A DNA stretch of 64,000 nucleotides from Actinomadura violacea. GTDB taxonomy: Bacteria; Actinomycetota; Actinomycetes; Streptosporangiales; Streptosporangiaceae. The translations under genes were made by a program, and so were the position numbers. The stretch's first letter is position 1; every line of letters starts with the position of its first letter. A model generated the notes under the pieces. The model searched no databases. It saw nothing but the letters and a program-made list of their open reading frames with translations, and was not told the DNA's origin. Where the stretch lies: assembly GCF_017573465.1 (NCBI RefSeq), contig NZ_JAGEPF010000020.1, positions 62,001 to 126,000 of the forward strand, written 5' to 3'. Below are positions 51,223 to 60,141 of the stretch, piece by piece.

Positions 51223-53535
51223 TCAGGCGGGCCGCTCGGTGATCCAGACGGCGATCTGGGCGCGGGAGGAGAAGCCGAGCTTGGACAGGATGTGCTCGAC
51301 GTGCGAGTCGGCGGTGCGCTTGGCGACCGTCAGCCGCTCGGCGATGTCGCGGTTGGACAGGCCCTCCGCCACCAGCGCCGCGACCTGCAGCTCCCGCTCG
51401 GTGAGCGGGCACGCGCCGGGCGCGTCCTCGGCGCCGTCCGGGGCGGGGGCCTCGCCGAGCGCGTCCCGGATGGCCTGCGCCGGCGCGAGCCGCCCGCCCT
51501 CCTCGAACGCCGCGCGGTAGCGCCGCTCGCCGAGGGCCTCCGCGGCCCGGCCGGTGTGGATCTCCCGGAGCATCGCGTGGTGCGGGCCGAACCACGCGGT
51601 CTGGGTGGACTCGCGCATCCGGTCGGCGGCGCCGAGCAGCCGGACGGCGCGGACGTACTCGCCGCCGCTGCACAGGCACCCGGCGACCGCCTCCAGCCCG
51701 AGCGTCATGCCGAGCTCGTCGCCGAGGTCGCGCTTGATCCGCAGCGACCGGCGGAGCCGCTCGATCGACGCGGCCAGGTCGCCGGCGAGCCACAGCGCGA
51801 GCCCGCACACGAGCATGCCGTAGGAGCGCACCCACAGCTCGCCGTGCTCCTCGCCCGTCCGCGCGCCCTGCCCGGCGTGCGCGACGGCCGCCGGGTAGTC
51901 GCCCTTGAACAGGTACGCCACGCCGCGGAACACCTCGACGAGCAGGAACAGCACGTCGGCGCCGGCGACCTCCGCGCTCACCTCGTCGGCGGCGCCGAGC
52001 AGCCGCAGCGCGAGGTCGACGTCGCCCGCGAACAGCGCCGCGACGCCCTGGCAGGCGACGACCATGCCCGCGGTGTCCGGGTCGCCCTCGGCCCGTGCCT
52101 GCGCCAGCGCCCGGTCGAGCAGCGCCCCGGCCGCGGCGAGGTCGTCCTGCAGCGTCATCGTCAGCGCCGCGACGCCGAGGAACCCCGACCAGCCCTCGCC
52201 GGTGGTGTCGCGGACCTCCAGCAGCCGGTCCATCCAGTGCCGGCACTCGCCCGCCATGCCGTGCAGCATCCACAGCCGGCCGAGCGCCTCCATCGCGTCC
52301 CGGATCGTCGCGGTCTCCGCGGTCGCCATGACGTGGCCGAGCAGCGCGCGGATGTTGGCGCGCTCGCAGCCGAACCAGGTGAGCCAGCCGGCCTGCCCGG
52401 CGCCCGCGAGCTCGCCGCGGGCGGTCCGCAGCCGCCCGGCGTACCAGTCGAAGCAGCGCCGCCGCAGCAGCGCCTCCCCGCCCTGCGCGGCGAGCCGCTC
52501 GACGCCGTACTCGCGCAGGCTGTCGAGCATCCGGTACCGCACCTGGCCGCCGCGGTCGGCGCGCTGCACGATCGACTTGTCCACCAGCCCGGTGAGCAGC
52601 TCGACGACGTGCTCGGCGGGCAGGTCGTCGGCGGAGCAGACGTGCTCGGCGGCGTCGAGCTCGAAGTCGCCGGCGAACACCGACAGCCGCGCCCACAGCA
52701 GCCGCTCGCCGGGCGAGCAGAGCGCGTGGCTCCAGTCGATCGCGGCGCGCAGCGTCTGGTGCCGCGGCACGCTCGTGCGCATCCCGCGGGCCTGGAACAG
52801 CCGGCTGCCGAGCCGGCTGAGCACCTGGTCGGCGGAGAACGTGCGCAGCTGCACCGCGGCGAGCTCGATCGCGAGGGGGATCCCGTCGAGCCGGTCGCAG
52901 AGCCGGACGACCGCGTCGCGGTTGCCGTGGTGGAGCGTCCAGCCCTGGACGGCCGCGGCCGCGCGCTCGGTGAACAGCTTCACCGAGTCGCACTCCTCGC
53001 CGCCCGAGGCGCCGGCGCGGCCGGGGCCCGGGCGGCCGAGCGGCGCGACCGCGATGGTCTGCTCGCCCAGCACGTCGAGCGGCTGGCGGCTGGTCACCAG
53101 CACGCGCAGCCCGGGCGCGCTCTGCAGCAGCGCCTCGGCCAGCGCCGCGCACTCGTCGAGCAGGTGCTCGCAGGTGTCGAGGACGAGCAGCACCCGCCGG
53201 TCGGCGAGGTGGTCGGCCAGCCGGGACGCGGCGGGCTCGCCGCCCTGCTCGACGAGGCCGAGGGCGTCGCAGACGGCCTGCGCCAGCAGCGACGGCTCGG
53301 TGAGGCCGGACAGCGCGACGAAGTAGACGCCGCCGTCGAAGGCGTCGCGCGCGCGGGCCGCGGTGCGGACCGCGAGCCTGGTCTTGCCGACCCCGCCGGG
53401 CCCGGTCAGCGTGACGAGGCGGTGCCCGTCGATCAGCCGCCGGACCTGGTCGAGCTCCGTCTCGCGTCCGACGAAGCTGGTGAATTCCGCGGGGAGTCTT
53501 CCCGTCTGCCGTTCCAGCGTCACATTCAGCGCCAC
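51223..53535 (-). CDS. LuxR-family regulator with NB-ARC-type ATPase domain
   Basis: This 770-residue regulator has an N-terminal NTPase domain (FVGRETEL, then Walker A GPGGVGKT near residue 45 and VLLVLDTCEHLLDE as Walker B), a central tetratricopeptide-like helical array (about 330-690) and a C-terminal LuxR helix-turn-helix (LTERELQVAALVAEGLSNRDIAERL, about 700-765). It should switch between nucleotide-bound states to control transcription, often of secondary metabolism or uptake genes. The sugar porter downstream is a candidate target. The ligand is unknown. Confidence 0.88.
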   Translation of the reverse strand: MALNVTLERQTGRLPAEFTSFVGRETELDQVRRLIDGHRLVTLTGPGGVGKTRLAVRTAARARDAFDGGVYFVALSGLTEPSLLAQAVCDALGLVEQGGEPAASRLADHLADRRVLLVLDTCEHLLDECAALAEALLQSAPGLRVLVTSRQPLDVLGEQTIAVAPLGRPGPGRAGASGGEECDSVKLFTERAAAAVQGWTLHHGNRDAVVRLCDRLDGIPLAIELAAVQLRTFSADQVLSRLGSRLFQARGMRTSVPRHQTLRAAIDWSHALCSPGERLLWARLSVFAGDFELDAAEHVCSADDLPAEHVVELLTGLVDKSIVQRADRGGQVRYRMLDSLREYGVERLAAQGGEALLRRRCFDWYAGRLRTARGELAGAGQAGWLTWFGCERANIRALLGHVMATAETATIRDAMEALGRLWMLHGMAGECRHWMDRLLEVRDTTGEGWSGFLGVAALTMTLQDDLAAAGALLDRALAQARAEGDPDTAGMVVACQGVAALFAGDVDLALRLLGAADEVSAEVAGADVLFLLVEVFRGVAYLFKGDYPAAVAHAGQGARTGEEHGELWVRSYGMLVCGLALWLAGDLAASIERLRRSLRIKRDLGDELGMTLGLEAVAGCLCSGGEYVRAVRLLGAADRMRESTQTAWFGPHHAMLREIHTGRAAEALGERRYRAAFEEGGRLAPAQAIRDALGEAPAPDGAEDAPGACPLTERELQVAALVAEGLSNRDIAERLTVAKRTADSHVEHILSKLGFSSRAQIAVWITERPA

Positions 53536-53750
53536 GCCGTCTCCGAGTCAGTTCCCGCCGGGCTTCCGGCGACCAGAGGGACTCTTGGAGTGTAGTCGCG
53601 GCGCTACGGAAGGCGACCTCGAATCGGTAGGGGAGATCGGTTCATCTACCGATGGCGGACGCCGGGCGCTCCGCCAGGATGGGCACCGGCCGCAGGGGGC
53701 ACGGGCCGTTCCGGTGACGGGGAGCGCGGCGCTCCCGCGCGGTCCGCCTG

Positions 53751-53792
53751 CCCGGCGGCCGGGGATCCGGGGGGAACCCCCCGGCCGCCGGG
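53751..53792. other. orphan GC-rich hairpin
   Basis: CCCGGCGGCCGGGG (53751-53764) pairs perfectly with 53779-53792; the loop contains a further GGGGGG/CCCCCC alternative pairing. It is 216 bases from the LuxR gene start and 255 bases before the SDR start, so it does not terminate a known gene. A small RNA end or an antisense terminator is possible. Confidence 0.4.
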
Positions 53793-53914
53793 ACCTGATC
53801 CCCGCCATCGTCACCGTGCTGTCGGCGCCGGTGGCGGTGGCGGGCTCCAGGACGCGCGCGAGCACCGTTCCCGCTGGTTACGCGGGGTGACCGCGCCATG
53901 GCATAAGTGACCTC

Positions 53915-53943
53915 TTGCCCCTTTTGGCACTCAGTGCCACTAT
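53915..53943 (+). promoter_or_regulatory. promoter of the mycofactocin-type SDR with a perfect palindrome
   Basis: TTGCCC (53915-53920) and CACTAT (53938-53943) are 17 bases apart. The 15-base palindrome TGGCACTCAGTGCCA (53925-53939) fills the spacer and touches the -10, the classic place for a repressor. Its left half recurs in the mftA promoter. Confidence 0.65.
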
Positions 53944-54046
53944 GGCGTGGACCGCTTATCGGCCCGATGGCAGCGCAGCCGTTGTCCGCCCGAAATGGCC
54001 TTCCACCCCTGCGTCGCCGGGTCTGACCCATGTGGAGGAAGAAGCC

Positions 54047-54868
54047 ATGGCGCGTTCGGCAGGCATGCGTTTGACAGGCAAGGTCGCTTTCATCACCGGC
54101 GCGGCGCGCGGGCAGGGGCGCGCGGAGGCCGTCCGGCTGGCCTCCGAGGGCGCCGACGTCATCGCGGTCGACCTCGTCGGGTCGGCCAGCTCCTACGTCC
54201 CCTACGAGCCCGCCGCCCAGTCCGACCTGGACGAGACCGCCAAGCTGGTGGAGGCGCAGGGGCGCCGCGTGGTGACCCGCAAGGCGGACGTGCGCGACCT
54301 CGCCGCGCTCCAGTCGGCCGTCCAGGACGGCGTCGCCGAGCTCGGCCGGCTGGACGTCGTGGTGGCCAACGCGGGGATCGTGAACTACGGCCGCACCTGG
54401 GAGCTCGAAGAGCAGCAGTGGCAGGACGTCATCGACACCAACCTCACGGGGGTGTGGAAGACGGTCAAGGCCACCGTCCCGACGCTCATCGAGCAGGGCC
54501 AGGGCGGGTCGATCATCATCACCAGCTCCGTGGCCGGGCTCAAGGGGCTGCCGTTCCTCGCGCACTACGCCTCGTCCAAGCACGGCGTCGTGGGCCTGGC
54601 GAAGGTGCTGGCGAACGAGCTGGGCGAGCACGACATCCGGGTCAACACCGTCCATCCGCACGGGGTCCGGACCGGCATGACCGCCGGGAAGATGACCGAG
54701 CTGCTGGAGCAGTCCCCGATGCTCGGGCCCATCTACATGCCGACGCTGCCCTACGAGATGGTCGAGCCGGAGGACATCGCGAACATCGTCGCGTTCCTGG
54801 CCTCCGACGAGGGCAAGTACATCACCGGCGCCCAGCTGCCCGTCGACCTCGGCGCGCTCAACCGCTGA
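54047..54868 (+). CDS. mycofactocin-coupled SDR-family oxidoreductase
   Basis: This 273-residue dehydrogenase has the N-terminal pattern MRLTGKVAFITGAARGQGRA and EGADVIAVDL typical of the SDR subgroup that holds a non-exchangeable nicotinamide and passes electrons to mycofactocin. NAG, SSVAGLKG and the YASSK catalytic pair are present, and a loop insertion before TDLDE-like DLDETAKLVE fits the subgroup. GGAGGAAG lies before the ATG at 54047. It ends ten bases from the convergent mftF. It probably oxidises an alcohol or terpene-like substrate. Confidence 0.88.
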   Translation: MARSAGMRLTGKVAFITGAARGQGRAEAVRLASEGADVIAVDLVGSASSYVPYEPAAQSDLDETAKLVEAQGRRVVTRKADVRDLAALQSAVQDGVAELGRLDVVVANAGIVNYGRTWELEEQQWQDVIDTNLTGVWKTVKATVPTLIEQGQGGSIIITSSVAGLKGLPFLAHYASSKHGVVGLAKVLANELGEHDIRVNTVHPHGVRTGMTAGKMTELLEQSPMLGPIYMPTLPYEMVEPEDIANIVAFLASDEGKYITGAQLPVDLGALNR

Positions 54869-54877
54869 TAGAAGGCG

Positions 54878-56380
54878 TCAGCGGAGATCGCGGCCGGCCG
54901 GGCGGACGGCCGCGATCCACCGCGCGGCGGCCTTGCGCGCCCGGTCGCGGACGGACGGGAACGACTCGGGGAGCCGGACCTCCGGGAGCAGGGGAGCGGC
55001 CGAGCGCGCGCGGGCGGACGCCGCCGTCACCCCGGACCCGTAGGCGACGTCCTCGGCGAGCCGCAGGACCGTGTAGCTGACGGGGTCGATGGCGGGCCGC
55101 TGTCGCGCCCATTCCAGCGCGATCGGCGCGAGCATCGCCGCGGCCGCCGCGCGGGCGACCCTGCTGCGGCGCGAGGCGGCGAGCGTGAGCAGGCCGAGCG
55201 GCCACCACTCGCGGCGCAGCGCGTGCCCGATCGCGGCGGCGTCGGCGGCGACGCCCTTGCCGACGATCGCGGCGGCCAGGCTCCAGTCGGCCGGCAGCCG
55301 CGACAGCCGCCTCGCCAGCAGCGCCGCCGTCACCGCCGCGACGCCGGCGGCCGCGCCCGGACGTCCCCGCGCCAGCAGCGCGAGCACGGCGAGGTTCCAC
55401 GCCGACGGGCGGGCCGGCGCGAGCCTGCCGGGATGCCGCCGCGCCAGGTCGGCGGCGGACGTGCCGTACTCGTGCCGCCGCTTCGCCCAGGTCGCCGGGT
55501 GCAGCCGCGGCGTGTGCGCGACCCGCGCGGCGGGCTCGTACCGGACGTTCCACCCCTGGTCGCCGAGCCGCCAGACGAAGTCGACGTCCTCGCCGAGCCG
55601 CAGGTCCTCGTCGAACGGGCCGTCCGGCACGGCCGCTACCCGCACGAGCAGCGTCGCGGTCGGCACGAACCCGAGCCGGCCGCCGGGGCGGACCAGCGCG
55701 GGACGCACCCCCATGTCCAGTGCCGAGCGCGCGGTCTCGTAGCGCGCCAGCAGCCCGGTGTCCGCCGACAGCGGGACGATCCGGGGGGCGACGGCGGCGA
55801 CGCGCGGGTCGTCGAAGTGCGGGACGAGGACGTCGAGCCAGCCGTCCATCGGGCGGCAGTCGGAGTCCACGAACGCGGCGAACGGGGTCTCCACCAGGCG
55901 CAGTCCGGTGTTGCGCGCCGCCGCCGGGCCCCGGTTGCGGGAGTGCCGGACGAGCCGCGCGCCGTACTTCTCCGCGACCCGCCGCAGCGGCCCGGGGGCG
56001 GGTGAGGCGTCGTCCACGACGATCACCGGCACGTCGCCGACGGCGGCCAGCGACCGTTCCAGCTCGTCGGCCCGCTCGTAGGCGGGGATCACGACCGTCA
56101 CGTCGTGCGGGCCGGGGCGCGGCGCCGGGAGCGGGTCGGCCATGCCGAGGTCGAGGAGCCTGCGGGCCAGCGCCCGGCCGAGCGGCGAGGGGTCGGCGAG
56201 GCCCGCCCGGCCGGCCCGGCGCAGTGCCGCCAGGTGCGGGCGCGCCGCGTCCGCGAGCCGCACCACCTTCCAGGGCGCGCCGCCGGTGGCGACGCGCCCG
56301 CCCGACCAGAGCGAGGTGTCGCGGGCCAGCGCGATCGGCAGGCCGTCGGGTAGCCGGAACCGGTTCTTCGGCGCGCTCAT
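54878..56380 (-). CDS. mftF: mycofactocin glycosyltransferase
   Basis: This 500-residue family 2 glycosyltransferase attaches glucose units to premycofactocin. VTVVIPAYERADELERSL near residue 94 starts the GT-A fold, VDDASP and FVDSDCRPMDGWLD carry the nucleotide-sugar and metal-binding aspartates, and EDLRLGEDVDFVWRLGDQGW is the acceptor-side ED motif. The N-terminal NRFRLPDGLPIALARDTSLW is typical of MftF. Its start overlaps the mftE stop (ATGA). It is the last gene of the mftABCDEF operon. Confidence 0.92.
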   Translation of the reverse strand: MSAPKNRFRLPDGLPIALARDTSLWSGGRVATGGAPWKVVRLADAARPHLAALRRAGRAGLADPSPLGRALARRLLDLGMADPLPAPRPGPHDVTVVIPAYERADELERSLAAVGDVPVIVVDDASPAPGPLRRVAEKYGARLVRHSRNRGPAAARNTGLRLVETPFAAFVDSDCRPMDGWLDVLVPHFDDPRVAAVAPRIVPLSADTGLLARYETARSALDMGVRPALVRPGGRLGFVPTATLLVRVAAVPDGPFDEDLRLGEDVDFVWRLGDQGWNVRYEPAARVAHTPRLHPATWAKRRHEYGTSAADLARRHPGRLAPARPSAWNLAVLALLARGRPGAAAGVAAVTAALLARRLSRLPADWSLAAAIVGKGVAADAAAIGHALRREWWPLGLLTLAASRRSRVARAAAAAMLAPIALEWARQRPAIDPVSYTVLRLAEDVAYGSGVTAASARARSAAPLLPEVRLPESFPSVRDRARKAAARWIAAVRPAGRDLR

Positions 56381-57114
56381 GGCCGGGGAGCCGCCGGGTC
56401 GAGGAGCCGGCCGCGCTCGTCCGCGCGCCCGCCGCCGATCCGGCGGACGACCGACGCCACCATCGCCGCGACGATCTCGCGGCCCCGCTCGGCGGACGCC
56501 CCGGCGGGGTCGCCGAGCACGCCGGACGGCGAGACGGCGCGGACGCCGCCCGCGACCAGCTCCGGCATGATCGCGGCGAGCGGGCGGGTGTCCCCGGTGA
56601 CGGCGTCGAACGGCCGCACCAGGTCAGGGGCCAAGTGCAGCATCACGGACGTCTCGGTGAAGCCGGCGTGCGCGTCGCCGCCGGGGACGCCGCAGCCGAC
56701 CCAGCCGGCGTCGTGCCCCTCGATCCGCATCCGGCCGGCGGCGGCGTCGAGGGTGGGGACGTTGCCGCCGTGCCCGTTGACGAAGACGACCCGTCCCGCC
56801 CACAGGGCGAGCGACCGCACGGTCTCCACGAGCACCGAGGTCAGCGCCTCGTGCCCGATCGAGACCGTGCCGGGGAAGTCGGCGTGCTCGCCGCTCGCCC
56901 CGAACGCGATCGGCGGCGCGACGAGCACCTGCCCGCGCGCGTCCGGCCGCAGGGCGTCCGCCGCGCGCGCGGCGACGGCTTCGGCGATCACCGTGTCGGT
57001 GGACAGCGGCAGGTGCGGCCCGTGCTGCTCGCACGAGCCGACCGGCACCAGGACGAGCGGGGCCGCCCGGACGTCCGTCCAGGCGGCCCCCGCCAGGTCA
57101 AGGGAACCGGCCAC
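56377..57114 (-). CDS. mftE: mycofactocin peptidase, creatininase family
   Basis: This 245-residue metallopeptidase of the creatininase fold cuts the modified Val-Tyr (AHDP precursor) from the MftA peptide. VPVGSCEQHGPHLPLSTDT near residue 22, FVNGHGGNVPTL and GDAHAGFTETSVMLHL hold the metal ligands in family order. The gene begins two bases before the end-to-start junction with mftD (stop of mftD at 57116) and overlaps mftF by four bases. Confidence 0.92.
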   Translation of the reverse strand: MAGSLDLAGAAWTDVRAAPLVLVPVGSCEQHGPHLPLSTDTVIAEAVAARAADALRPDARGQVLVAPPIAFGASGEHADFPGTVSIGHEALTSVLVETVRSLALWAGRVVFVNGHGGNVPTLDAAAGRMRIEGHDAGWVGCGVPGGDAHAGFTETSVMLHLAPDLVRPFDAVTGDTRPLAAIMPELVAGGVRAVSPSGVLGDPAGASAERGREIVAAMVASVVRRIGGGRADERGRLLDPAAPRP

Positions 57115-57115
57115 G

Positions 57116-58309
57116 TCAGCCCGCAGAACCGCCGCCGCCGCCGAGCGTCAGCGCGAAGCCGGGCGGGACGACCAGGTCGTCCGGGTTCAGCTCGCCGGCG
57201 GAGGAGTGGCCGAGCCCGAGCACGGCGGAGTCGAGGCCGCCGCGCATGATGTCGAGGACGTTCTCCACCCCCGCCTGCCCGTTCGCGGCCAGGCCCCACA
57301 GGTAGGCGCGGCCGATCAGCACGGCGCGCGCGCCGAGCGCGAGGGCCTTGGCGACGTCGCCGCCGCGCCGCACGCCGCCGTCCAGGAGCACCTCGATCTG
57401 GTCGCCGACCGCCTCGGCGATCGACGGCAGCACCCGGATCGTGGCGGGCGTCGTGTCGAGGTTGTTGCCGCCGTGGTTGGACACCGACAGCGCGGTCACC
57501 CCGGCGTCCACCGCGCGCTTGGCGTCGTCGACGCGGGTGACGCCCTTGAGCAGGAACGGGCCGCCCCACTCCTCGCGCAGCCACGCGACGTCCTCCCAGG
57601 TGGGAGGCGGCGTCTGCATCCACTCGCCGTACGCGCCGAAGAACGTCGGCGCGGGGCCGTTCGGCGGCTTCAGGTTCGGGGTGGTGAGGTCCGGGATCCG
57701 GCCCTCCTTGGCGAACTTCCACAGCCAGCCCGGGTGCGGCAGCACGCCCGGCGCGAGCTTCGCCGCCGTCTTGAAGTCGATCTTCTCCGGGATCATGGGG
57801 CTGCCCCAGTCCCGGCCGTTGGAGAACGACCAGTCCAGCGTGGCGATCAGCGCCTTCGCGCCCGCCTTCTTCGCGCGGTCGAGGCGCTGGATCATCGCGT
57901 CCCGGTCGCCGCTCCAGTACATCTGGAAGAAGACGTTCGGGTTGGCCTCCGCGACCTCCTCCACGGGCTTGCTCGCGAACGAGCTGAGCCCCATGATCAC
58001 GCCCCGGTTCGCGGCGGCCCGCGCCACCGCCACCTCCCCGTCGGGGTGCACGGCCTGCACGCCGGTGGGGGAGATGAGCACCGGCATGGAGGTCTCCACG
58101 CCCATCACGGTGGTGGACAGGTCGCGCTCCGCCTTGTGCCCGACGACGCGCGGCGCGAAGCCGAGGTCGCCGAACGCCTTGGTGTTGGCGTCGATCGTCC
58201 GGCCGCGCTCCGAGCCCGCGACCAGCGCCCCGTAGACCATGTGCGGCAGCCGCCGCTTGGCCCGGCGCTGCGCCTCGGCCACGGTCTCGAACCACGGGTT
58301 CTTGAACAT
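57116..58309 (-). CDS. mftD: mycofactocin biosynthesis FMN-dependent dehydrogenase
   Basis: This 397-residue enzyme of the FMN-linked 2-hydroxy-acid oxidase family oxidatively deaminates the MftE product to premycofactocin. FFQMYWSGDRD, FLLKGVTRVDDAKRAVDAGV, SVSNHGGNNLD (with the catalytic His) and VLLDGGVRRGGDVAKALALGA are typical. The start at 58309 is preceded by GGAG eight bases upstream. It lies between mftC and mftE in the operon. Confidence 0.92.
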   Translation of the reverse strand: MFKNPWFETVAEAQRRAKRRLPHMVYGALVAGSERGRTIDANTKAFGDLGFAPRVVGHKAERDLSTTVMGVETSMPVLISPTGVQAVHPDGEVAVARAAANRGVIMGLSSFASKPVEEVAEANPNVFFQMYWSGDRDAMIQRLDRAKKAGAKALIATLDWSFSNGRDWGSPMIPEKIDFKTAAKLAPGVLPHPGWLWKFAKEGRIPDLTTPNLKPPNGPAPTFFGAYGEWMQTPPPTWEDVAWLREEWGGPFLLKGVTRVDDAKRAVDAGVTALSVSNHGGNNLDTTPATIRVLPSIAEAVGDQIEVLLDGGVRRGGDVAKALALGARAVLIGRAYLWGLAANGQAGVENVLDIMRGGLDSAVLGLGHSSAGELNPDDLVVPPGFALTLGGGGGSAG

Positions 58310-58344
58310 CTCGATGTCTCCAGGATGGGTGGGCGGGGCGGCGG

Positions 58345-59586
58345 CTAGGTCAGCCGCAGCCCGGCCAGCGGGTTCTCCTCGCAGGCGCTCACCGGCGGAC
58401 GCTCCGGGCGGCTGGTCATCAGCGTGACCGGCACCGGGCGGCGGCGCGGCGGCGAGGTGCGGTGCGAGTGGTCGGCGGACGGCTTCGGGATCCCCGCCCG
58501 GTCCTCGGGACGCCGCGCCAGCAGCGTCTCGCCGTGCCCCTGCACGCACTCGGGGTCCGGGCCGTCCAGCGGCAGGCCGGTGAAGAACTTGGCGGCCATG
58601 CAGCCGCCCTTGCACGTGTCGTAGAACCCGCAGGACGCGCACGCCCCGCCGGTCTGCGGCTCGCGCAGGTTCCGGAACAGGTCCGACTCGCGCCACACGC
58701 GGGCGAACCCGCCCGGCTGCCGGATGTTGCCCGCGAGGAACTCGTCGTGGATCGCGAACGGGCAGGCGAACACGTCGCCGACCGGGTCGATCAGGCAGAC
58801 GACGCGCCCCGCGCCGCACAGGTTCAGGCCGGGCAGCGCCTTGCCGTAGGCGGACAGGTGGAAGAACGAGTCGCCGGTCAGCACGCTGTCGCCGTGCGCG
58901 ACCAGCCAGTCGTACAGCTCGCGCTGCTGCTCCTGGCGCGGGTGCAGCTCGTCCCACACGTCCGCGCCGCGGCCGGACGGGCGCAGCCGCGTCAGCCGCA
59001 GCTGCGCGCCGTACTCGTCGGCGATCGCCTTGAACGCGTCCATCTGCGGGATGTTGTGCCGCGTGCACACCACCGACAGCTTGAAGTTCTTCATCCCCGC
59101 GTCGCGCAGGTTCCGCATCGCGCGGATCGCGGTGTCGTAGGAGCCGGGGCCGCGGACCGCGTCGTTGACCTCGGGCGTCGCGCCGTCCAGCGAGATCTGC
59201 ACGTCGACGTAGTCGTTGGCGGCGAGCCGCTCGGCGACCTCCGGGGTGATCCGGACGCCGTTGGTGGAGAACTTCACGCCCACGTGGTGCGCGGTGGCGT
59301 AGTCCAGCAGCTCCCAGAAGTCCGGCCGGACGGTCGGCTCCCCGCCGCCGATGTTGACGTAGAAGACCTGCATGGCCTCCAGCTCGTCGATGACGGCCTT
59401 GCACTCCTCGGTGCTCAGCTCGCGCGGGTCGCGCCGCCCGGAGCTGGACAGGCAGTGCGCGCACGACAGGTTGCAGGCGTAGGTGAGCTCCCAGGTCAGG
59501 CAGATCGGCGCGTCGAGCCCGTACTCGAACAGGTCGACCAGCCGCGTCCCGGACCGCTGCGCGGGGTTCTGCGGAGCGAGGGTCAT
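58345..59586 (-). CDS. mftC: mycofactocin maturase, radical SAM/SPASM
   Basis: This 413-residue radical SAM enzyme decarboxylates and crosslinks the terminal Val-Tyr of MftA. C38, C42 and C45 (CNLSCAHC) bind the SAM cluster; GGGEPT follows near residue 75. The SPASM domain shows CGAGRVVCLIDPVGDVFACPF and CASCGFYDTCKGGC, ligands for two auxiliary clusters. The C-terminus extends about 50 residues in a Pro/Arg-rich tail. Its ATG overlaps the mftB stop (ATGA). Confidence 0.95.
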   Translation of the reverse strand: MTLAPQNPAQRSGTRLVDLFEYGLDAPICLTWELTYACNLSCAHCLSSSGRRDPRELSTEECKAVIDELEAMQVFYVNIGGGEPTVRPDFWELLDYATAHHVGVKFSTNGVRITPEVAERLAANDYVDVQISLDGATPEVNDAVRGPGSYDTAIRAMRNLRDAGMKNFKLSVVCTRHNIPQMDAFKAIADEYGAQLRLTRLRPSGRGADVWDELHPRQEQQRELYDWLVAHGDSVLTGDSFFHLSAYGKALPGLNLCGAGRVVCLIDPVGDVFACPFAIHDEFLAGNIRQPGGFARVWRESDLFRNLREPQTGGACASCGFYDTCKGGCMAAKFFTGLPLDGPDPECVQGHGETLLARRPEDRAGIPKPSADHSHRTSPPRRRPVPVTLMTSRPERPPVSACEENPLAGLRLT

Positions 59587-59870
59587 GGGGTCCTTTCCAC
59601 GAGCATGGAGGAGCCGGCGAGGGCGCCGAGCGCCGCGCCGAACCTCGGCAGGTCCGCCGCGGGCACGCCGGCCCGGCTGCACGCCTCCCTGGCGGTGGGC
59701 GCCTCCCCGAGGGACCGCACGACCTCCAGGAGCCGGCGGTCCTTCAGGAACGACAGCTTGCGCGTCCCGAAGTGGTAGAGGAGCGCGCCGAAGGGCTCGG
59801 GCCGCACCGAGACCTGCGGGTGCAGGTCCCAGGCGCGGTCGAGGTCGAGGTCCGGCACGGGCCGAGTCAT
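59583..59870 (-). CDS. mftB: mycofactocin peptide-recognition chaperone
   Basis: This 95-residue protein is the RRE-type chaperone that binds the MftA leader and presents it to MftC. VRPEPFGALLYHFGTRKLSFL near residue 22 and a C-terminal helical region are the MftB pattern. It starts ten bases after the mftA stop and overlaps mftC. Confidence 0.92.
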   Translation of the reverse strand: MTRPVPDLDLDRAWDLHPQVSVRPEPFGALLYHFGTRKLSFLKDRRLLEVVRSLGEAPTAREACSRAGVPAADLPRFGAALGALAGSSMLVERTP

Positions 59871-59880
59871 GGCGGACGGC

Positions 59881-60003
59881 CTAGTAGACGCCGCACATGC
59901 CGTCGATCGAGACCTCCTCGATCAGCGACTCGGCGACGTCGATGTCCTGGGCGCGGTCGTCGGCCTGCTCGGCGGCCTGGTTCTGCGGAGCGGTGTTCTC
60001 CAT
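59881..60003 (-). CDS. mftA: mycofactocin precursor peptide
   Basis: This 40-residue peptide is the ribosomal precursor of mycofactocin. It ends in IDGMCGVY (residues 33-40), and the last two residues, Val39 and Tyr40, become the redox core. The leader is acidic with the conserved ESLIEEVSIDG stretch. GGAGG lies seven bases before the ATG. It heads the minus-strand operon mftABCDEF. Confidence 0.96.
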   Translation of the reverse strand: MENTAPQNQAAEQADDRAQDIDVAESLIEEVSIDGMCGVY

Positions 60004-60080
60004 GGGTCCTCCTTCGTGCGGCGTGCGACGGCCCGGCCGTTCCGGCGTGCGGCGCGGCTCGTACCATCGGTCCTGGACGG

Positions 60081-60110
60081 ATACTAAATGCATCGAGTGC
60101 CATAAAGGAA
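60081..60110 (-). promoter_or_regulatory. mftA promoter with TGGCACTC half-site
   Basis: On the minus strand TAGTAT (60081-60086) fits a -10, with a TTCCTT/TCCTTT -35 candidate around 60104-60110. Between them lies TGGCACTCGATGCA (60089-60102, minus strand), whose first eight bases equal the left half of the SDR palindrome at 53925. The right half is imperfect. Confidence 0.55.
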
Positions 60111-60141
60111 GGTTCCGCTCCATGATCCGCCGGAATCCCGG

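Larger units (their letters stand above)
53536..54046. other. 511-bp non-coding region with a strong hairpin and the SDR promoter
   Basis: No convincing gene lies here; the open frames are GC-skew shadows. A 14-bp hairpin (53751-53764 with 53779-53792) stands alone with no gene ending near it. The SDR promoter and its palindrome occupy 53915-53943. CCATGGCATA at 53896-53905 recurs at 48987-48996. Confidence 0.5.

Noticed and set aside
53548..53865. 105-codon minus-strand open frame in the LuxR-SDR gap
   Set aside because: It has no ribosome site, a Pro/Arg/Ser-rich translation and contains the 14-bp hairpin; nothing supports it as a gene.
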